Source: Antedon mediterranea (Eukaryota > Echinodermata > Crinoidea > Comatulida > Antedonidae). Taken from it: DNA of 64,000 bases. Under the pieces are notes generated by a model. The model saw only the letters and a program-made list of their open reading frames with translations, made no database searches and was not told where the DNA came from. Positions within the stretch are counted from its first letter, which is position 1. The number at the start of each line of letters is the position of its first letter. The DNA is taken from positions 19,466,501 to 19,530,500 of the forward strand of contig NC_092672.1 in assembly GCF_964355755.1 (NCBI RefSeq), in the 5' to 3' direction. Shown piece after piece: positions 37,201 through 51,069 of the stretch. Made by a program: the position numbers and the translations under genes.

Positions 37201-40200
37201 CTTCAAATATGTTTGATACAGAGATGCTGTACTGTAAGTTGCTAACTTTTTTTATGCAATTGTTGTGTATTAAAATTGATTTGGGGAAAAAAGAAATCAC
37301 AAAACATTTTAATCTTTTGTAGTTTATTGTAAAGAACATATTGTTTTTATTTCATGTTCATAAATAGTAGTATACACTTAAAGTTACATATAAATAGATT
37401 TCAGTACTGTACTGTAATACTTAAAAACATATGGCCTACAATGTTTCAAGCAGTTAAGGGGAATCATTGGACAGTATTAAACAGTTAAAAAAATTTTTAA
37501 AAATTTAATTTATTGTATTTCGGATCTCAAACAACAAGTGTTGTTCAGTGACTACTTTATAGAGATCATTACTGCTATCTGCCAAGATATGTTTTTCTTG
37601 GTTCTGTGAGATTTTGTTTAGTACATACTGTTGTATCTCTACACATTTCCGAAATCCTTTATTGCTTTATTAATCCTTCTAGCTTCATTTTCATTTTGTT
37701 TGTCATTTCTGTCATGGTCTGTTTAATGAATAGGAAAAAATATACCATTTAGTGACATGATTTATATATTTATACTTTTATTGTACATGAATGTTATTAA
37801 AGTGAAATGAGGTTGGTTATATTTTTTTAACATATGTACAAAATTGAACTATGGTGAAATGCATGCAGTACATGAATGTGTTATTATAAAAAATGTTACA
37901 CCTTTGTACCAGTAACTTCCATAATGAATGAAGGAATGTTGAATACTTTGATTTGGGTGAGGGTGTGGCTACTGATATTTTTTACCTACCGGTAATAGTT
38001 TACTTAATATTATTTTATTTTTATTTTTTAATTTTAATTTATATATCAACTGACAGATATGAAAACCTCCACTAAAAGGTTGATAAACATGAAACAGTAA
38101 CATCTTTATCTCATTGTAACATTAAACAACGGAAGCAGGTTAATAATACTGCAGTGTAATTCTTTAATATAATAAACAGTATGAATATTATTATTATAAA
38201 GTGTTGTACATTAAACAAGCATTGCGGATTATTTGTATATTAGAAATATGCACAAAATTAAATTATGACAAAGTGCCGGTGTAACTTGGTAACAACAGTT
38301 TCTACTAGGCCGACATTACAATTCCTTAATCTAATAAAACAGTGCATGAATCTTATAATGAATTGATGCACATTACACAGGAGGTGGAAGATGGGTAGGG
38401 TTAATTGAAATAAGCACAATGGTGGTACTTACCTGACTGAATGTTGAATACTGATTGTTGAATGTGTCTCTCCTGGCGGAGGGAAACAACAATTTACAAA
38501 AGAATGCCATAACATGTGGAGTAGCGTGATTGTTGTTCACCTAGTTGTGTGTGTATGTTATTATAAAATTTATTTTATCAAAATATTAAAACCACTTTAA
38601 AAATGAAATAAAAAATGTTTACATGGAACTACATGTAATACACAAAACAGTGATATTTATTAGGTCATCCTTTCACCCACTAACAAGTTTTACAATAACA
38701 AACCTTTTTTCTCATACTTTCTCTCTCTCTCTCTCTCTCTCTCTGTAAATGTGACTTATCTCCAACTTCCATACGGAAAGTCTTACGATTACAAAATTGA
38801 TGACCGGATGGGCACGGACTGATAATTTAAAAAATGAAAATTTGTTTTAAGATTAAAATTTACATTTCCATCTGATAATTAAGACACTGTCTAAAGGTTA
38901 AAACATTGAAGTATAGATAAGTAAACAAAGATTTTGGTTAAGTTTAATTTAGTAGTCAAACCATTATTTATCCAACGAGAGTTGGCGGACAAACAAACGT
39001 AACTCGAATCCTAGATTTCCAACTTTCAAAGCATAACAAATATTCTAGTGGTTAAACTGTTGTTATGTTAGTGGTAATGTATTACATTATTGTTAATGCT
39101 ATATTAGTGGTTAATTTTTGTTATAAATTTGTCATTTTAACAGAACAAATACCCAGAGATACATTATAGCATTTATGTTTAAGAGTTCAGTTAATAGTCC
39201 TATTTTGATATTTGTGTCTTTTTTGGTTTTCATTAATTCTAAAAGCAAGTAATATAATTTAAAATACAAATTGCAGAGTTGTAAAATAAATGTTTCAAAC
39301 ATGCAGTTGCAAATAAAAAAAAAAGGCAAATTACTAAAAGTAATGACAATGCTGTGGGTGACTGGATCTCAATGGAAATAAAAAAACAAAAAGCTAAATC
39401 AAAACGATAAAGTAAAAGTTAAAACAGCCAGACATTTTAATATAGATATCTTCTTTATTGTTTGTGTATAAATGGACATTTATTTATGTTTTGTTAATAT
39501 TTTTTAATTATTATGTCAGTCACATATTTTCCATCCTCATGTTTGGTGTAGGACATTAAAACTGCATTTATTGTCATGTTTTCTGAGCTTTCAAAGTCTG
39601 TTCTTTAATATCAGGTGAAACTGGAGAACAACCTGGTTGAATATTCTAGCACTCTAATATCGTTCTATGTTTAATAATGTCTTGATTTGTGGTGAAAGGA
39701 TTGTTTGATAGTTGGTCTTAACAGTGGCAGATCCAAAGGGAGAAAGTAAAGTACTTTTAATTCATTAATTAAAACACATTGTTTTAGCGCCGTGCTAATT
39801 TAGTCTTTATTAGAGGTTGCCATTGCTGTTGCTGTCGTCACACAAAATTATTGTTATGGGTGTTTTGCTAAGTGGTATGACACATGTTCTTCTGCTGCTT
39901 ATAGCTAGATAATTCTGAAGAATATTATCAGCCTAGACATAGAGCGCACATGACAAATATTTGAATACTCATTTACCCAAGCGATTCCTATACTGTAATT
40001 TGAAAACAGTCCTGATAGTCTCTCCAAAACATTGGAGAGTTTGTGTGTTTGAAAACTACTGAAAAGATGTTCAATTGCATTTTTTGATGACTATAAACCC
40101 TGCAACCAGTGCATCAGCAGAGCGAGAAAATTTAGCTCTGGAGACTGTAAAAAATTATGTTTGAGATACCATAATGGAAGATCGACTAGATGCATTGTTA

Positions 40201-41070
40201 TTGATGTTTGTTCATCAGGACATTAACCTTAATTATGATGTCATTATTCTTAAGTATGTGAATATGTATCCCCGCTGGATGAAGTATGTAGGCCTATTTT
40301 TATTTATTAAATTTACAGCATTAATTGTTATTACATGTTATTGTTAAGATAATCAAATTAATAAGCAGTATAGAGATTCAGCCACTGATTACCACAGCAT
40401 TGTCATTTTTTAGTAATTTTCCTTTTGACCTTTATTTTATTAAGATATAGACCTATAAGCCTAAAGCCCTAAAACACGCTCTTTCACTATGTATTATTTA
40501 ACATAACTAGGGTAACATGATAAATTTGAAGTCGCATCATTTTTTTAAAGTAGTTAATAATAGGCAGCTTTCGAAACACACGACACGCCGATTATCGAGA
40601 TGCAAAAGACTGTGAAATCCTACTGCGCATGCGAGAGCAAAGCCAGTTTGTTTGCCCTGCTCATCACGAGACGAGATTCGGCTGATTTGGAAGACACGAC
40701 TTGTACTACTGATTGTATTTTATTTAGAAAAATATTTAAGAACTGTTGTGTGATGACAATGTGTTATTAAATTAGACCCTAGTAGGGAAATGCGATCATC
40801 ATCATGAATCATGGTGATGGCAGGTACTTTGGTATTAGTGATCATGTGACAATGACCTGATCATAAAATTGAAACAGTTTATAATTCGTGACGCAAAAGG
40901 CATGCAACGGTATCCATGGTTGACTGACTTCCGCGTCTCGCGTCGCCACTTCGAAAGCTCACTATTACCATACCGGAAGTACCTTTATCAGGGATTCCCC
41001 CTCATGGTCACATTGAACGTGTGTTTACCAGCGGAAAAAGTAGACTATGATCTTTTTACCAATTGTTAAC
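34286..41070. other. 6.8 kb without a recognised gene
   Basis: AT-rich, with a CT run near 38725-38745 and a retroposon-like tail TTCCAAATAAATTA near 34817. At 35640-35840 a CpG-containing stretch ends in a good donor (CAGGTAAGC at about 35837), which could be a leader exon. At 40560-40760 another CpG-containing stretch has TGCGCATGCG, an NRF1-like word. Neither is linked to a coding exon. Confidence 0.35.
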
Positions 41071-41072
41071 AC

Positions 41073-41260
41073 GCTATGGGAGTGTCATTTCCGGCCAACT
41101 ATAGGTGCCATTTATCATAAATTTTACGTGTGAGAATACAATTTCATTTAACAAAATTTGCTTCACCACAGGTCCCACCTGTGCCTCATGTACTTGGTGA
41201 CTGGTTGCGTCCCCTCCCCCCTCCCCGCTTTACTACAAGGCTGGATCCGCCCTTGTTTAT
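41073..41260. repeat. Dispersed repeat, copy 2 (partner at 3461)
   Basis: Same ordered words as 3461-3790 (GGAGTGTCATTTCC, GGTGCCATTTATCAT, CATTTAACAAAATTTG, CACAGGTCC), then a C-rich tract and AAGGCTGGATCCGCCC. The last word also occurs near 10384. Confidence 0.6.
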
Positions 41261-41744
41261 GGTGAGCAACAATGCCTGTTTTCTGTGTGGTAGAAGTAAA
41301 TATGATTGCAACTTCATTTTCCTTGTACCTCCTTGTACACACCTTGAAATTAAATTGCATAAATGAATAATTAAATATCAAAATGAATAATATTAAACAT
41401 AATGTTAGTCCATCATGTACTTCATATTTCATATCATAAAATGCTACCAGGCACTAATAATAGAATTAGAAGTCAGGCATATACAGTACAGTAGGCACAT
41501 TGGTGGGCTGGTTTGTACTGTCACATCTGGACCGAATCGTCCTGAATTCAACTAGTTATAGTAGCCTATAGGCCTTGTAAGTAACGTAATGCTAAACCTA
41601 ACCTAGTGTTAATTACATGCATTTGGTGTTCAAGCTTATTTTTGGATGAACCAACCATACTTACCATCCTTTCGAAAAGTTTGAAATGTGCGCCGAGCAC
41701 ATGCTATCTCTCAATATTTGCTAGCGATGACCTCTAAGTGATCT

Positions 41745-42160
41745 GATTGTGACGCAAGATTTATCGAATGCAGCATTTGGCAACTTGCAAATAAATTAGT
41801 CTGAAAACACATTTTTTGTAAAATGTACCGTTCTAACAACGCTTAATAAATAAAAGGAACTAAAAGGTGTCCCAGCTCAAACGGCGCTAGCGGTTTTATT
41901 ATATTAGGAGAAGATGGAGTAAATAGGCTTAATTGGTTATTGATTAGGCCACATAAAACCTCCTTTTTAAAAAACTTTTTTTTTTATAAAGTTGCCAAAG
42001 AAACACCACTGAAAAGGTCATTTTTTACTTTTATAAATTGCTAAATTGTGTGTGCGGCCAAATATTATTTGAAAGGTATTAAAACCCATTTCTAGACTGG
42101 TATTTTGTTTGGATATCGTGCATGAAACTACCCCTACAGCATCGCAAAGAAGAATATTAA
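41745..42160 (+). repeat. Dispersed repeat, copy 2 (partner at 20840)
   Basis: Same ordered words and strand as 20840-21265, with length differences in the middle. Bases 41261-41744 before it and 42161-42565 after it show no gene. Confidence 0.62.
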
Positions 42161-42565
42161 TAGTTCTGAAGATTTTTTTTGTAATTATGATTTTATATAA
42201 TTAGTATGTCACGGCAACATTGCCAGTGGGTTTGGTGTGTTGTTGAGGGTGGACTCAAGACAAGAATAATATACATATAAAACACTATAATATTATATGT
42301 CCAGATTATCTACAGGTGAATTATCTTCATGAGTCCATTTCCAATTTTACGTCGAAATACAGTACTCTTTGTTCATGTCACTCCCATATTTCCACTCCAT
42401 CTTATCCATAATTTCTTCGGTGATTTCTCTGATGTTTTCTAAGCTTAATCTTCTTAATCTTGGCACTTCTCTATTCTCAAGTGGCACTGTAACACAGACA
42501 AATATACCGTAGTATACAGTTCATTTACGGTACCCTATAACATTCATTAGACCAACAATCTATTT

Positions 42566-44491
42566 GGTTATCCGCAACTTAGTTGCAGGATAACCCTTGT
42601 GATTGTAAATATCTTTTTCATCTTCTTTGTTATTCTTCTTTCTTTCCCGGATTTTTGTCTACAGCATATCCCCTATTGCTTGTGACTATATCATATATAT
42701 AACTTTGTCATCATATGGACATTTACCTGAAGTTGTGCACCTCCATATTTTGAATGACGTCAGAGTTGCGCAATGTGACTTACGCGCGATTTTATGAATT
42801 TCAATGATTGATCACAGGATAAACAAGAATATTTCTTACAAAAAACGCTGCTCGCTTATTGTTATTACTAAGGTCAAGTCTGGGGGTCATTTCATCACGC
42901 CTAGATACTTCAAGTATCCTATTACAAACAAAAACTTCAATGGACTGTTTTGATAATAATTCAATGATTATCTGACAGCGAATTATATCATGGGACTCAT
43001 AAATACCAGAATGCTTTGGGATTTGTCGTTAGACTCTTTTCTCAGCCGTTTTTGGATTCAACAGGTGGTACCAATAAATTATAGTGGAGTTTCCATTTTA
43101 ACAAAAATGTCAAAGTGTAGTACTATAAAGCTGCTTGATTTCATCTAATGAATGAGTCATCTCGTGTGACGTAGCGGGCTAGAGCAGCAGCGTGAAAATA
43201 AAAGTAATTTTGTATTAAACACTTGGTGAAAATTTAAGTCATATCAAGGGCAAACTTTCTATGGATTAAAAATGGCATGTTTCACAAGAAGTTACGCGCG
43301 CACGCGCATTTAAAATTTCAAAATGCGCAAAATTAATTTCTAATCAACTTTCTACGCTGATCATGACATCTACGCGTGCGAAAAAAATTACGCGTAAGGT
43401 GCGCACGGAGCATGAAAATCATGTGTTTTTCTCTTGAATTATAATTTTACAGTCTTTCCTCGTCATTTTAAAAAAGATTGACATCATTTCAAATTAAAAT
43501 GACGTCATACGAACACGTTGATTTAGACCATTTGCGCGCATTTTAGTTGCAAAAGTGACAAAATATTGTCAAAATTATGCTTATTTTTAATCTATTATAG
43601 CTCTTCAGGATCAAAGGTGACCCCCAATTTTTTTTACTTATTATGTAAGAAGATAAATTGTAGATATGAATTCATGCAGAATTTTTACCTCTCGGATGTT
43701 ATGACGTCATCGTATGGCCACACGAATGTAAAATATAGGATTTTTGTCTCTTTTGTTATTGCTCATCACATTCAACAGAGCGCATCTCGCTTATACGTAT
43801 TCAATTTCCTCCGAGATTTTATTATTTTCTCTGTCAATAAACTATCTTTCGCATGAGTTAAAAATATTTTTATTTTTATGACGTCATCATGTCTAAAAAT
43901 GTAAATAACGTGGGTCACTTCTTTTCATCTTTACAGTAAACTTCTATCTGTTATAGCTCGTCAGAATAAAAAGTGACGCGCATGATTAAACTTATTATAG
44001 AAGTTGTTGAATTGTAGATATGAATTCATATACAAATTTTGTCTATCTGATGTCATGACATTATCATATGGCCAGTTGAATTCAAAAAGTCATATTTTCA
44101 ATTCTTGCGTAAAAGTTCATTGCGTTTAAACGAGAGCGCATGCCACTTTTACGTGCCCAAAATTCTTAAATTTTGTATTAATGTATTTATTTAGATAATT
44201 ATCTTCTAAAACAGTTATCTTTATGTCAATTTGATGACGTCATCGTGTTAATAATTGGATTTAAAAAATGGGTCTCGTAATTTCGTCTATGCTACACTGT
44301 ATATAACATATACAGTGTATTCTGTAAATACTGTAATATGCTGTATGCTACAAAATAGGTACAATTCAGCACTGTAAACATATTTAAATCATGTAATAGG
44401 AAGGCATAATAATTGTCGGCGTTCATATATTTTAAACGTATGTGCATGTTGCGTTTGCGCGGATAACCCGAACTCGTCAAAGTGACGAGTT
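42566..44491 (-). mobile_element. Hairpin-ended repeat element, copy 2
   Basis: Reverse orientation relative to 4741-6327. The right edge carries the hairpin AACTCGTCA / TGACGAGTT with a 3-nt loop (44471-44491); next to it is GGATAACCC. The left edge (42566-42595) is GGTTATCC, an inner GCAAC/GTTGC stem and GGATAACC. The interior repeats a block of 300-360 bp (near 43590-43740, 43950-44100) containing TAGATATGAATTCAT, TGACGTCAT and ATGGCCA, matching copy 1. A CpG-rich core lies at 43280-43560. No long coding frame. Confidence 0.65.
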
Positions 44492-46004
44492 CAAATCTAG
44501 TTTATAAATATAACTATTCTACTTACAATGCAGCCTAATTCATTACTCGTACGCAAATCCCAATTTCATTGTCTTATGGTGACAATGCTCACTCGCTTCC
44601 CGTTGTCTACAAAAAGACTGTATGCGGTACTCTGCAGTCTACACAAAACATCGTTATTCAAATAATTTGCTCATTACCATAATTATAGTGATCACCTGTT
44701 GGATTATTATTATTTTGTGACAAAGTAGTCAAATTTTGAAAATCATATTTCACAGTGTAAACTTTTTAATCAAAAATACTATGTAGAAATGTTGTCATCA
44801 GTGACTTAACTATCAATACTGTGCAACTCCTTTTCATAATAACTGTCTCAGTTGGGTTCACTTCCAGGATTCAACATTTTTTTAAATTACTACTTTTCTG
44901 AAATATGGTGAGGGACCTGAATGATGTATCTCTACAAAACATTAAAGACCCCCACCCTGCATTGAGTAACTCTTTTAGAACAATTCTGTCTAACATTTTA
45001 TAGTATGTAAATATAGGTTCCTGGCAAAGAAGCATAAAGTGGACGTAGTTGTGCAAACATGAGGGAGGTTTTGCGACACGGATACGTCACACCAACTTAT
45101 TCGTTTTTGTAAGCCAGTACAAATCTGTTTCGAAATATTGAGGGCGCCATCCAAAATATGACTGCTGTAAATTTGAATGAAGCGCATGTACATGTTGTAA
45201 TGGAGGTTGCCTATAGGCCTAGTATAGCGAGAGAGGACTTTAAAAACTGCTATTTATCAAAATTGACTTGGCATTTTTACTAAATTACTTTCAATAAATT
45301 ATCTATAATTATATTAAATAATCATGAATCATTTTTTATTCAATGCAAAGTGTGCAAAATAGATAAATAGATAGTTTAATAAATGTATGACCTATCCGTT
45401 TCCATTATCGTATTCGTAAGGTTGCGAAACCTCCATATTAGTTGGTGCCATCATATATCAACATCTTTATAGGCTATGTAGAATCTGTAGCAAAACTAGC
45501 ATCGATATGACTTGCGGTTTTAATCAAATACTATAAATGAAAATAGAGAATATTTAATCTTCTATTTTTCCTACACCCCTCTTGCTTGTCTTCGTTCGGC
45601 TGATCAAAACCTACTACTTGTTCCTAGAATTAACACCAAATCTTATGGACAAAGGTCTTTTATGTTCTTCGTGAGGTGGTTTACAAGGGCCTATACATTT
45701 TATATTACACAGTGCCCTCACTCATCATTTATTTTACTTAAATTCTGTTTATATTGTTAGCACTTTCAGTACCAGTGTACTGTTCAATAAAAACCCAAAA
45801 ATCTGTACAAAATTTTATTTAATTTAATTTTTTTAGACCTTTTTTACAAACGACTTTATTGAAATAGCATTTAAATTAAAAAAAACTATTACCAGCATTA
45901 AACTAGATGATGATTTCATTTCATTTTTTGGTCTATTTCAGTATATACAAAAAAAATGAAATTTGGGAGACCAGGGTCAACCTAAGTGAACTTAATCACT
46001 GAGA
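44492..46004. other. No gene seen; one solo MITE end
   Basis: TTAA then AGACCCCCACCCTGCATT at 44942-44963 matches the left end of MITE family C. No matching right end was found. The rest is unassigned AT-rich sequence, with a retroposon-like stretch near 45905-45990. Confidence 0.4.
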
Positions 46005-46105
46005 CTCTAAGCTCACTATGTCGGTCGGTAGGTCGGTCGGTAAACACTAACTCAAATTTGCACACGTGACTAAAGCCATGTATACGGCCTTGTTAATCAT
46101 CTATT
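46005..46105. repeat. Degenerate (GTCY)n element
   Basis: CTCACTATGTCGGTCGG, then more GGTC units, CACGTGACT and CGGCCTTGTT follow in the same order as at 56833-56960 but with the microsatellite shortened and the hairpin lost. Confidence 0.5.
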
Positions 46106-46809
46106 TAAATAATAATAAATACAACATAGTATAAAACTGACTCCAAATAACAATGATTCAACGTTTCAAACTTTATTTGATCACCATCAGGAATAATGAT
46201 AAAATGTAAGCATTATTGTTATTATTATGGAATGCTTTATTAAATAGGTAACAGCAGTGAGCACCAGTGCTTTGCACAGTCTGTAGTATAATTAAAATGA
46301 TTCCATCTTCTATCATTGTTATATTTATTCATCTTCTTCATCATTATAAGACAATAACAAAAGCAAACTCGTTTAAATATAAATCTACCCACTGTAATGT
46401 TGGTGTTGCTACAGTTTTTCATATTTTAGAACAATGACAGATTATCAATTCTTACTTTATAGCATTCATTCAAGTATAAGCAATAATGTCAACAGTATAC
46501 TACTTGAAAATCACAAAATAAAAAGATCAACTTTAATGATTTTGTAAAGCTTAATATTTGTTAACAGAATGTCAAACTTTTATTTATCCACAAAATATCA
46601 AAGATTAAAAATAAACTTTAAAAATGTTAAAACAGTGATCGTGCCTTAAATTGCAAAGTTCAAAAGGATGAACTAAATCACCTAATAAAAACCTTAAAAG
46701 AGGCTACGAGGATGCTTGTTTTTATTGTCATTATTGAATAAATGTTATTGAATTGAAATTAAATTGAATTGAATTCACAGCCTACACATATAATAATATA
46801 CAAATAATG

Positions 46810-47068
46810 AATGTTTATGAGTGTAATGGTACAAATAATGGCACGAGGTCAATGATGAAAGGTTATATATCAGCGAGGCGACAGCGCAATGTTGTGTCTT
46901 GATCTAACCGGGTACTCATTTTATACACCTGGGTGGAGAGAGGCAAACGTAAGTAAAGTACCTTGCCTATTAGATACAAGCAATGCGGCGAGAGTTGGAT
47001 TCGAACCTCGATCTCATGATCAGTAGTCGAATGTCCAACATACTGCGCCACACGCCCTCACGAGGTAT
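46810..47068 (-). mobile_element. tRNA-derived SINE
   Basis: Minus-strand head with A box TGGCGCAGTATGTTGG (47050 to 47035) and perfect B box GGTTCGAATCC (47007 to 46997), and partial acceptor pairing GGCG with CGCC. The body includes the minus-strand complement of CACCTGGGTGGAGAGAGGCA near 46928. The matching site in copy A (about 28555-28575) is empty: ATAATATACAATAATGAC. In copy B, ATAATATACAAATAAT and ATAATATACAATAAT flank the insert as a target duplication of about 15 bp. Confidence 0.82.
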
Positions 47069-48317
47069 TATATAATATACAATAATAACAAAATATGATA
47101 TTTTAATTAAGTTAAAAATGAAAAACTACAATGTGTATTCCCTTTGCGTACTGTACACCCATTTTTTATTGTTGCAAAGTTTCATTGGATTGAATGTTAA
47201 ATCGACCAAATATAAGTCCTGATAATGAACAGAACAGAGTATGCTCAGTATATTGAATAGAACAGAGTCTGCTCAGTATAATGAACAGAACAGAGTATGC
47301 TCAGTATAATGTGCATAAGCATGTGCAGATTAATATTTTGTGTAGATTACCATATCCTTTCGTCTACCGTCCACCTTCGTCTACCGTCCTGTCATAAAGT
47401 CGCTAGTAGGTTTTATTGTAAATTCAGTGATTTCAAATTTTAACAGCACACCACATGCAACAGCTGTACTAAATAGTAGTACTAATTATTGTCAGTATTT
47501 TCATTTCTATTGTAAATAAATAGTCAACAGATACCTCTTAGAATCAGGCTTCTGAGTCATGTCAGGCATACATTCTACTCATTCACTCTTTATCAAAATT
47601 TGGGATTTTTAAAATGCCTTTCTTAATTTCCATCATATATATTCATTTATGACTGACATTGACAATTTTATTCTTATAGGTTCATTCTACTGTAAAACAA
47701 TAATAGTCTCTTTTTCATTACATTCAGCCTCTTACATTAACATTCAAATTAATTCAGAATAAATACATTTGGATGATGAAGCCTAAAAAAATATAGAATA
47801 ACTAAAATACAAATATATTTTTATTTTCATTATACATTACTTATTATACTCCATTTTATAGGTATAAAACATACAGTGCTATAGTTTATAGTCAAACAGA
47901 AATAAAACTTTGTTTAATTTGGTTGCCAGCGCAATGTAGTCGCTACGCAAGTGAGTTGACCAATAACAAGCAACAGTTCGTATAATCCATCACATCGTGA
48001 TTGGTCAATTTGCTTGATTTAATTTACACAAAAATTGGATAGACTACAGACAAATGGACAGACTAAATGTTGGGACAAACAAACTTATACATGCAATAAT
48101 TACTCAGTAATCACCTCTGTAGTCCCATGGGTACTTTTTTACATAGTTATTGATTACAGTGCCTTAAAATATTCTTTAAATAATAATTGTGTAAATGAAT
48201 TTGACCAGGACCTTACCATGCCAATCCATATCAATACTTTGAGTTACAATTGTAGATAATATATTGATATTCATTTGTAGCTACAAGGCTTCATTATCTT
48301 AAGATTATTAGAGTATG

Positions 48318-48700
48318 CGTAACAGCAGTATGATCATACACACTGTTTATATTTTGTTTGGTGTAACGAGTACAAGGGTAGGCCTATAGCTACAGCAGTA
48401 GGTCATACTCACTGTTTATATTTTGTGTGGTGTAGTAGGTACAGGGGTAGTCCTATACTAGCTACAGCAGTATGATCATAATCACTGTTTATATTGTATG
48501 GTGTAGTACGTACCGGAGTAGGCCTATAGCTACTGTCAGCAGTAGGTCATAATCACTGTTTATATTTTATGTGGTGTAGTAAGTACAGGGGTAGTCCTAT
48601 ACTAGCTACAGCAGTATGATCATAATCACTGTTTATATTGTGTGGTGTAGTAGGTACAGGGGTAGGCTTATAGCTACAGCAGTATGGTCATAATCACTTA
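48318..48700. repeat. Minisatellite in copy B, about 5 units
   Basis: Same unit as 31466-33165, with more variation between units, ending in TCATAATCACTTATAGGG as in copy A. Confidence 0.88.
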
Positions 48701-49200
48701 TAGGGTTGGAAATCATTCAAATATACACACTGTTTATATTTTGTGGTGCAGTGGGTACAGTAGTATGGCTGCATCAGTGTGATCATACTCACGTAGGGCT
48801 GGAAATTAAAAGTATGGTAGTATATGTGACCTGCTTTTAGTCTAGTTGACAAAGTTATTGAACTTGATTCTTCAGTATGTAAACATTTAAATATTTGAAT
48901 TAATACTAAAGATTTCTTAAAACAATAATTGCATTGCAATTGAAAATATGCTGATTTTTCTAAATGTCAGGCCTTCTATCTGATGGTTTGTACCCTCTAT
49001 ATAATTGTTTGGCAACTTTTTCAATTTCATTTTCTAACTTGATACAACTAATTTTAACATTGCTCTTCTATTACTCCTTTTTAATTTTATCTAAATTGTT
49101 CACATTCCTCGAATGCATCATGTTCAAAGGAGACTTTAATACCATATAACCATAACATCTTTATTATAGGCCTATATAGAGAGTTTGTTTATAATTATAC

Positions 49201-49924
49201 ATTTTTCCCATTGCATGCATCTATACATACAGGGTATCAAAATGACCCAATTGTACTAGGAATGTTATATGTAGTTTCAACATTATCCAACATCTTTGAT
49301 CCAATATTGTGGTCAATGGGGTTGTAGTGAATATATAGAGTCGGTTCCGAGCGTATGCGTTCTCTGGCGTATTTAAATCCACGCAACGTCCACTGACACT
49401 GACACTGAATGATTTCTCAAACAAAAAGTATACCGTATTCAACTAAAACTTTTATTTCTTGTAACTCAGTATTAATACAACTTTCTACCAGTCTAGACCT
49501 TTCTTCTCTATACTCTATACGTCTATCTACTATCATGTTATTTTCTCTTCTCCCCTAATATCTATAACATTTTACTACTTATACTGAACATGCAGGGGCT
49601 TCAGAGGAGGATTTTGTGGAAATTCACCACTTTTTGTATGTTTGTCTGTTTTTTGTTATTGCATGCATTCATACATATGGTGAATAAAAATGGCCACAAT
49701 TAGGAAGAGCATTATGAGGTATCAAACTTTACTTGATTGCAATTGTACTGTGTTTTAAACTATAATTGAAACTTTCCCTTGGGCAAGTACACTTACTAGT
49801 TTGAGATATACTTTTATTCAACTGTGATATATTATTGTAAAAAGATTCTTGTTGTTTTGTTATTTTCTTATTAACAAAAATATGTGCATTTTTCTAACAT
49901 ATGTATTTTTTAAATATTAAATAG
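49201..49924 (+). other. Intron end before the ANK exon of copy B
   Basis: From about 49605 (TTTGTCTGTTTTTTGTTATTG) the sequence matches 54265-54540 and continues through the ANK exon. Bases 49201-49600 are absent from copy C. Confidence 0.6.
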
Positions 49925-50023
49925 AGTGGCAATACAGCATTGCATTGGGGTGCAAGATATGGTCATGTTGATGTCTGCCAAACATTGGTAGACATGGCAG
50001 CAGCAGTGGACCAACAAAATAAT
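49925..50023 (+). CDS. ANK gene, ankyrin-repeat exon in duplication B (33 codons)
   Basis: The acceptor AAATAG ends at 49924 and the donor is GTAAGT at 50024. The 99-bp exon reads SGNTALHWGARYGHVDVC, then QTLVDMAAAVDQQNN. It has the TALH turn, GHVDVC at the start of helix 2 and VDxxAAAVDQQ where typical repeats have GADVNxxD. It is the closest relative of the exon at 54541; the pair differ at 9 of 99 bases and 6 of 33 residues. The flanking introns are also alike, so the pair arose by tandem duplication. Tryptophan at residue 8 replaces the usual small or aliphatic residue. Confidence 0.82.
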
Positions 50024-51069
50024 GTAAGTCATAAATTAATTTTTGTAATAGCATTCATGATCAGAATCCTAAATGTTGTACTTATTCATTTTAGATTAAA
50101 ATGCTTGTTCCTCAAACAGAATTGCACAAAATGCATTCCTAAAGAATGTAATTATTTTATTACGGTATAGTGGCTACTTGTTAATACCTTCATATTTTTT
50201 CTTATTTCAAATTTTATTAAATTGTCTAATTATTCAGCATCTTAAATTTAACAAATTTACCATCAAGATAGTGTAGGCAAGTCAACATAGACCGAAAATA
50301 ATTAAACAAGTTTAAAATGCTATTTTTTAGGCTATTAAAAATCTGCAGTTAATCTAGCAATCATTGGGTGGATTACTGTAATTTGGTTATTAAAATCACT
50401 TTGGTTTTGAAGTTTCTTGTTGGTATGACAACTACAACTAATGCAACTCCTGCATTGTATCTGTCTCAGAATATCCTTGTATAATCAATCTTCTTCAAAC
50501 TTTTTTTTATCATTACATTAGTAATGCTAATTTTAATACAATTTTTTATAACGATTATAATATTATTTAATGCATTTCATGTTGGCAACAAATTTGTCAC
50601 TGTGTTTATAATTTTGGTAAATTTTATTCAAACAAAATAAGAATGCCAGTTTTGCTATAAAAAAAAAGAAATCTAAAAAATTGTCTACGGTAAATATTTA
50701 GCACATGCTCATTGAACACCAAAGATCGAATCAAGTTTTTCTTTTGGATGAAAACTCTTTCTTTTTGCTTGCTCATTAGCTATTTGTGTTAGCAATTGTG
50801 CACTATTATAACATGATATATCCATACCTTCATTCCTATCAATCAATCCTTCTGGTTGCTATGTTTCATTAGTTGAAATGAAGAAAGACCACAAAGACAA
50901 AGACATTCAAAATGCACATGCTCAAATTTCGGCAGTAACACCTATTAAGAAATAATCTTTTGGTTCACATAAATTTACTTACTGTCAATCGATAGTATTA
51001 TCAGCATTCATGATACTGTGGCTATTAGTCCAGTCAAAAATCACCCACCATGGTATAAGAACGTACCCT
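50024..51069 (+). other. Intron after the copy-B ANK exon
   Basis: Matches 54640-55205 up to about 50590 (for example TTGGTATGACAACTACAACT). Beyond that it is unassigned sequence up to the 36-bp array. Confidence 0.55.

Larger units (their letters stand above)
46164..49200. repeat. Segmental duplication copy B
   Basis: Matches copy A from TCAAACTTTATTTGATC onward; lacks the MITE and LINE found in A and has its own SINE at 46810-47068. From 47409 on it also matches copy C, and B and C share segments absent from A (for example TTCAGTGATTTCAAATTTTA). B and C are therefore the closer pair. Confidence 0.88.

Noticed and set aside
44942-45240. Complete family-C MITE
   Set aside because: Only the left end matches; the best TTAA-adjacent candidate right end near 45233 shares little with the terminal repeat.
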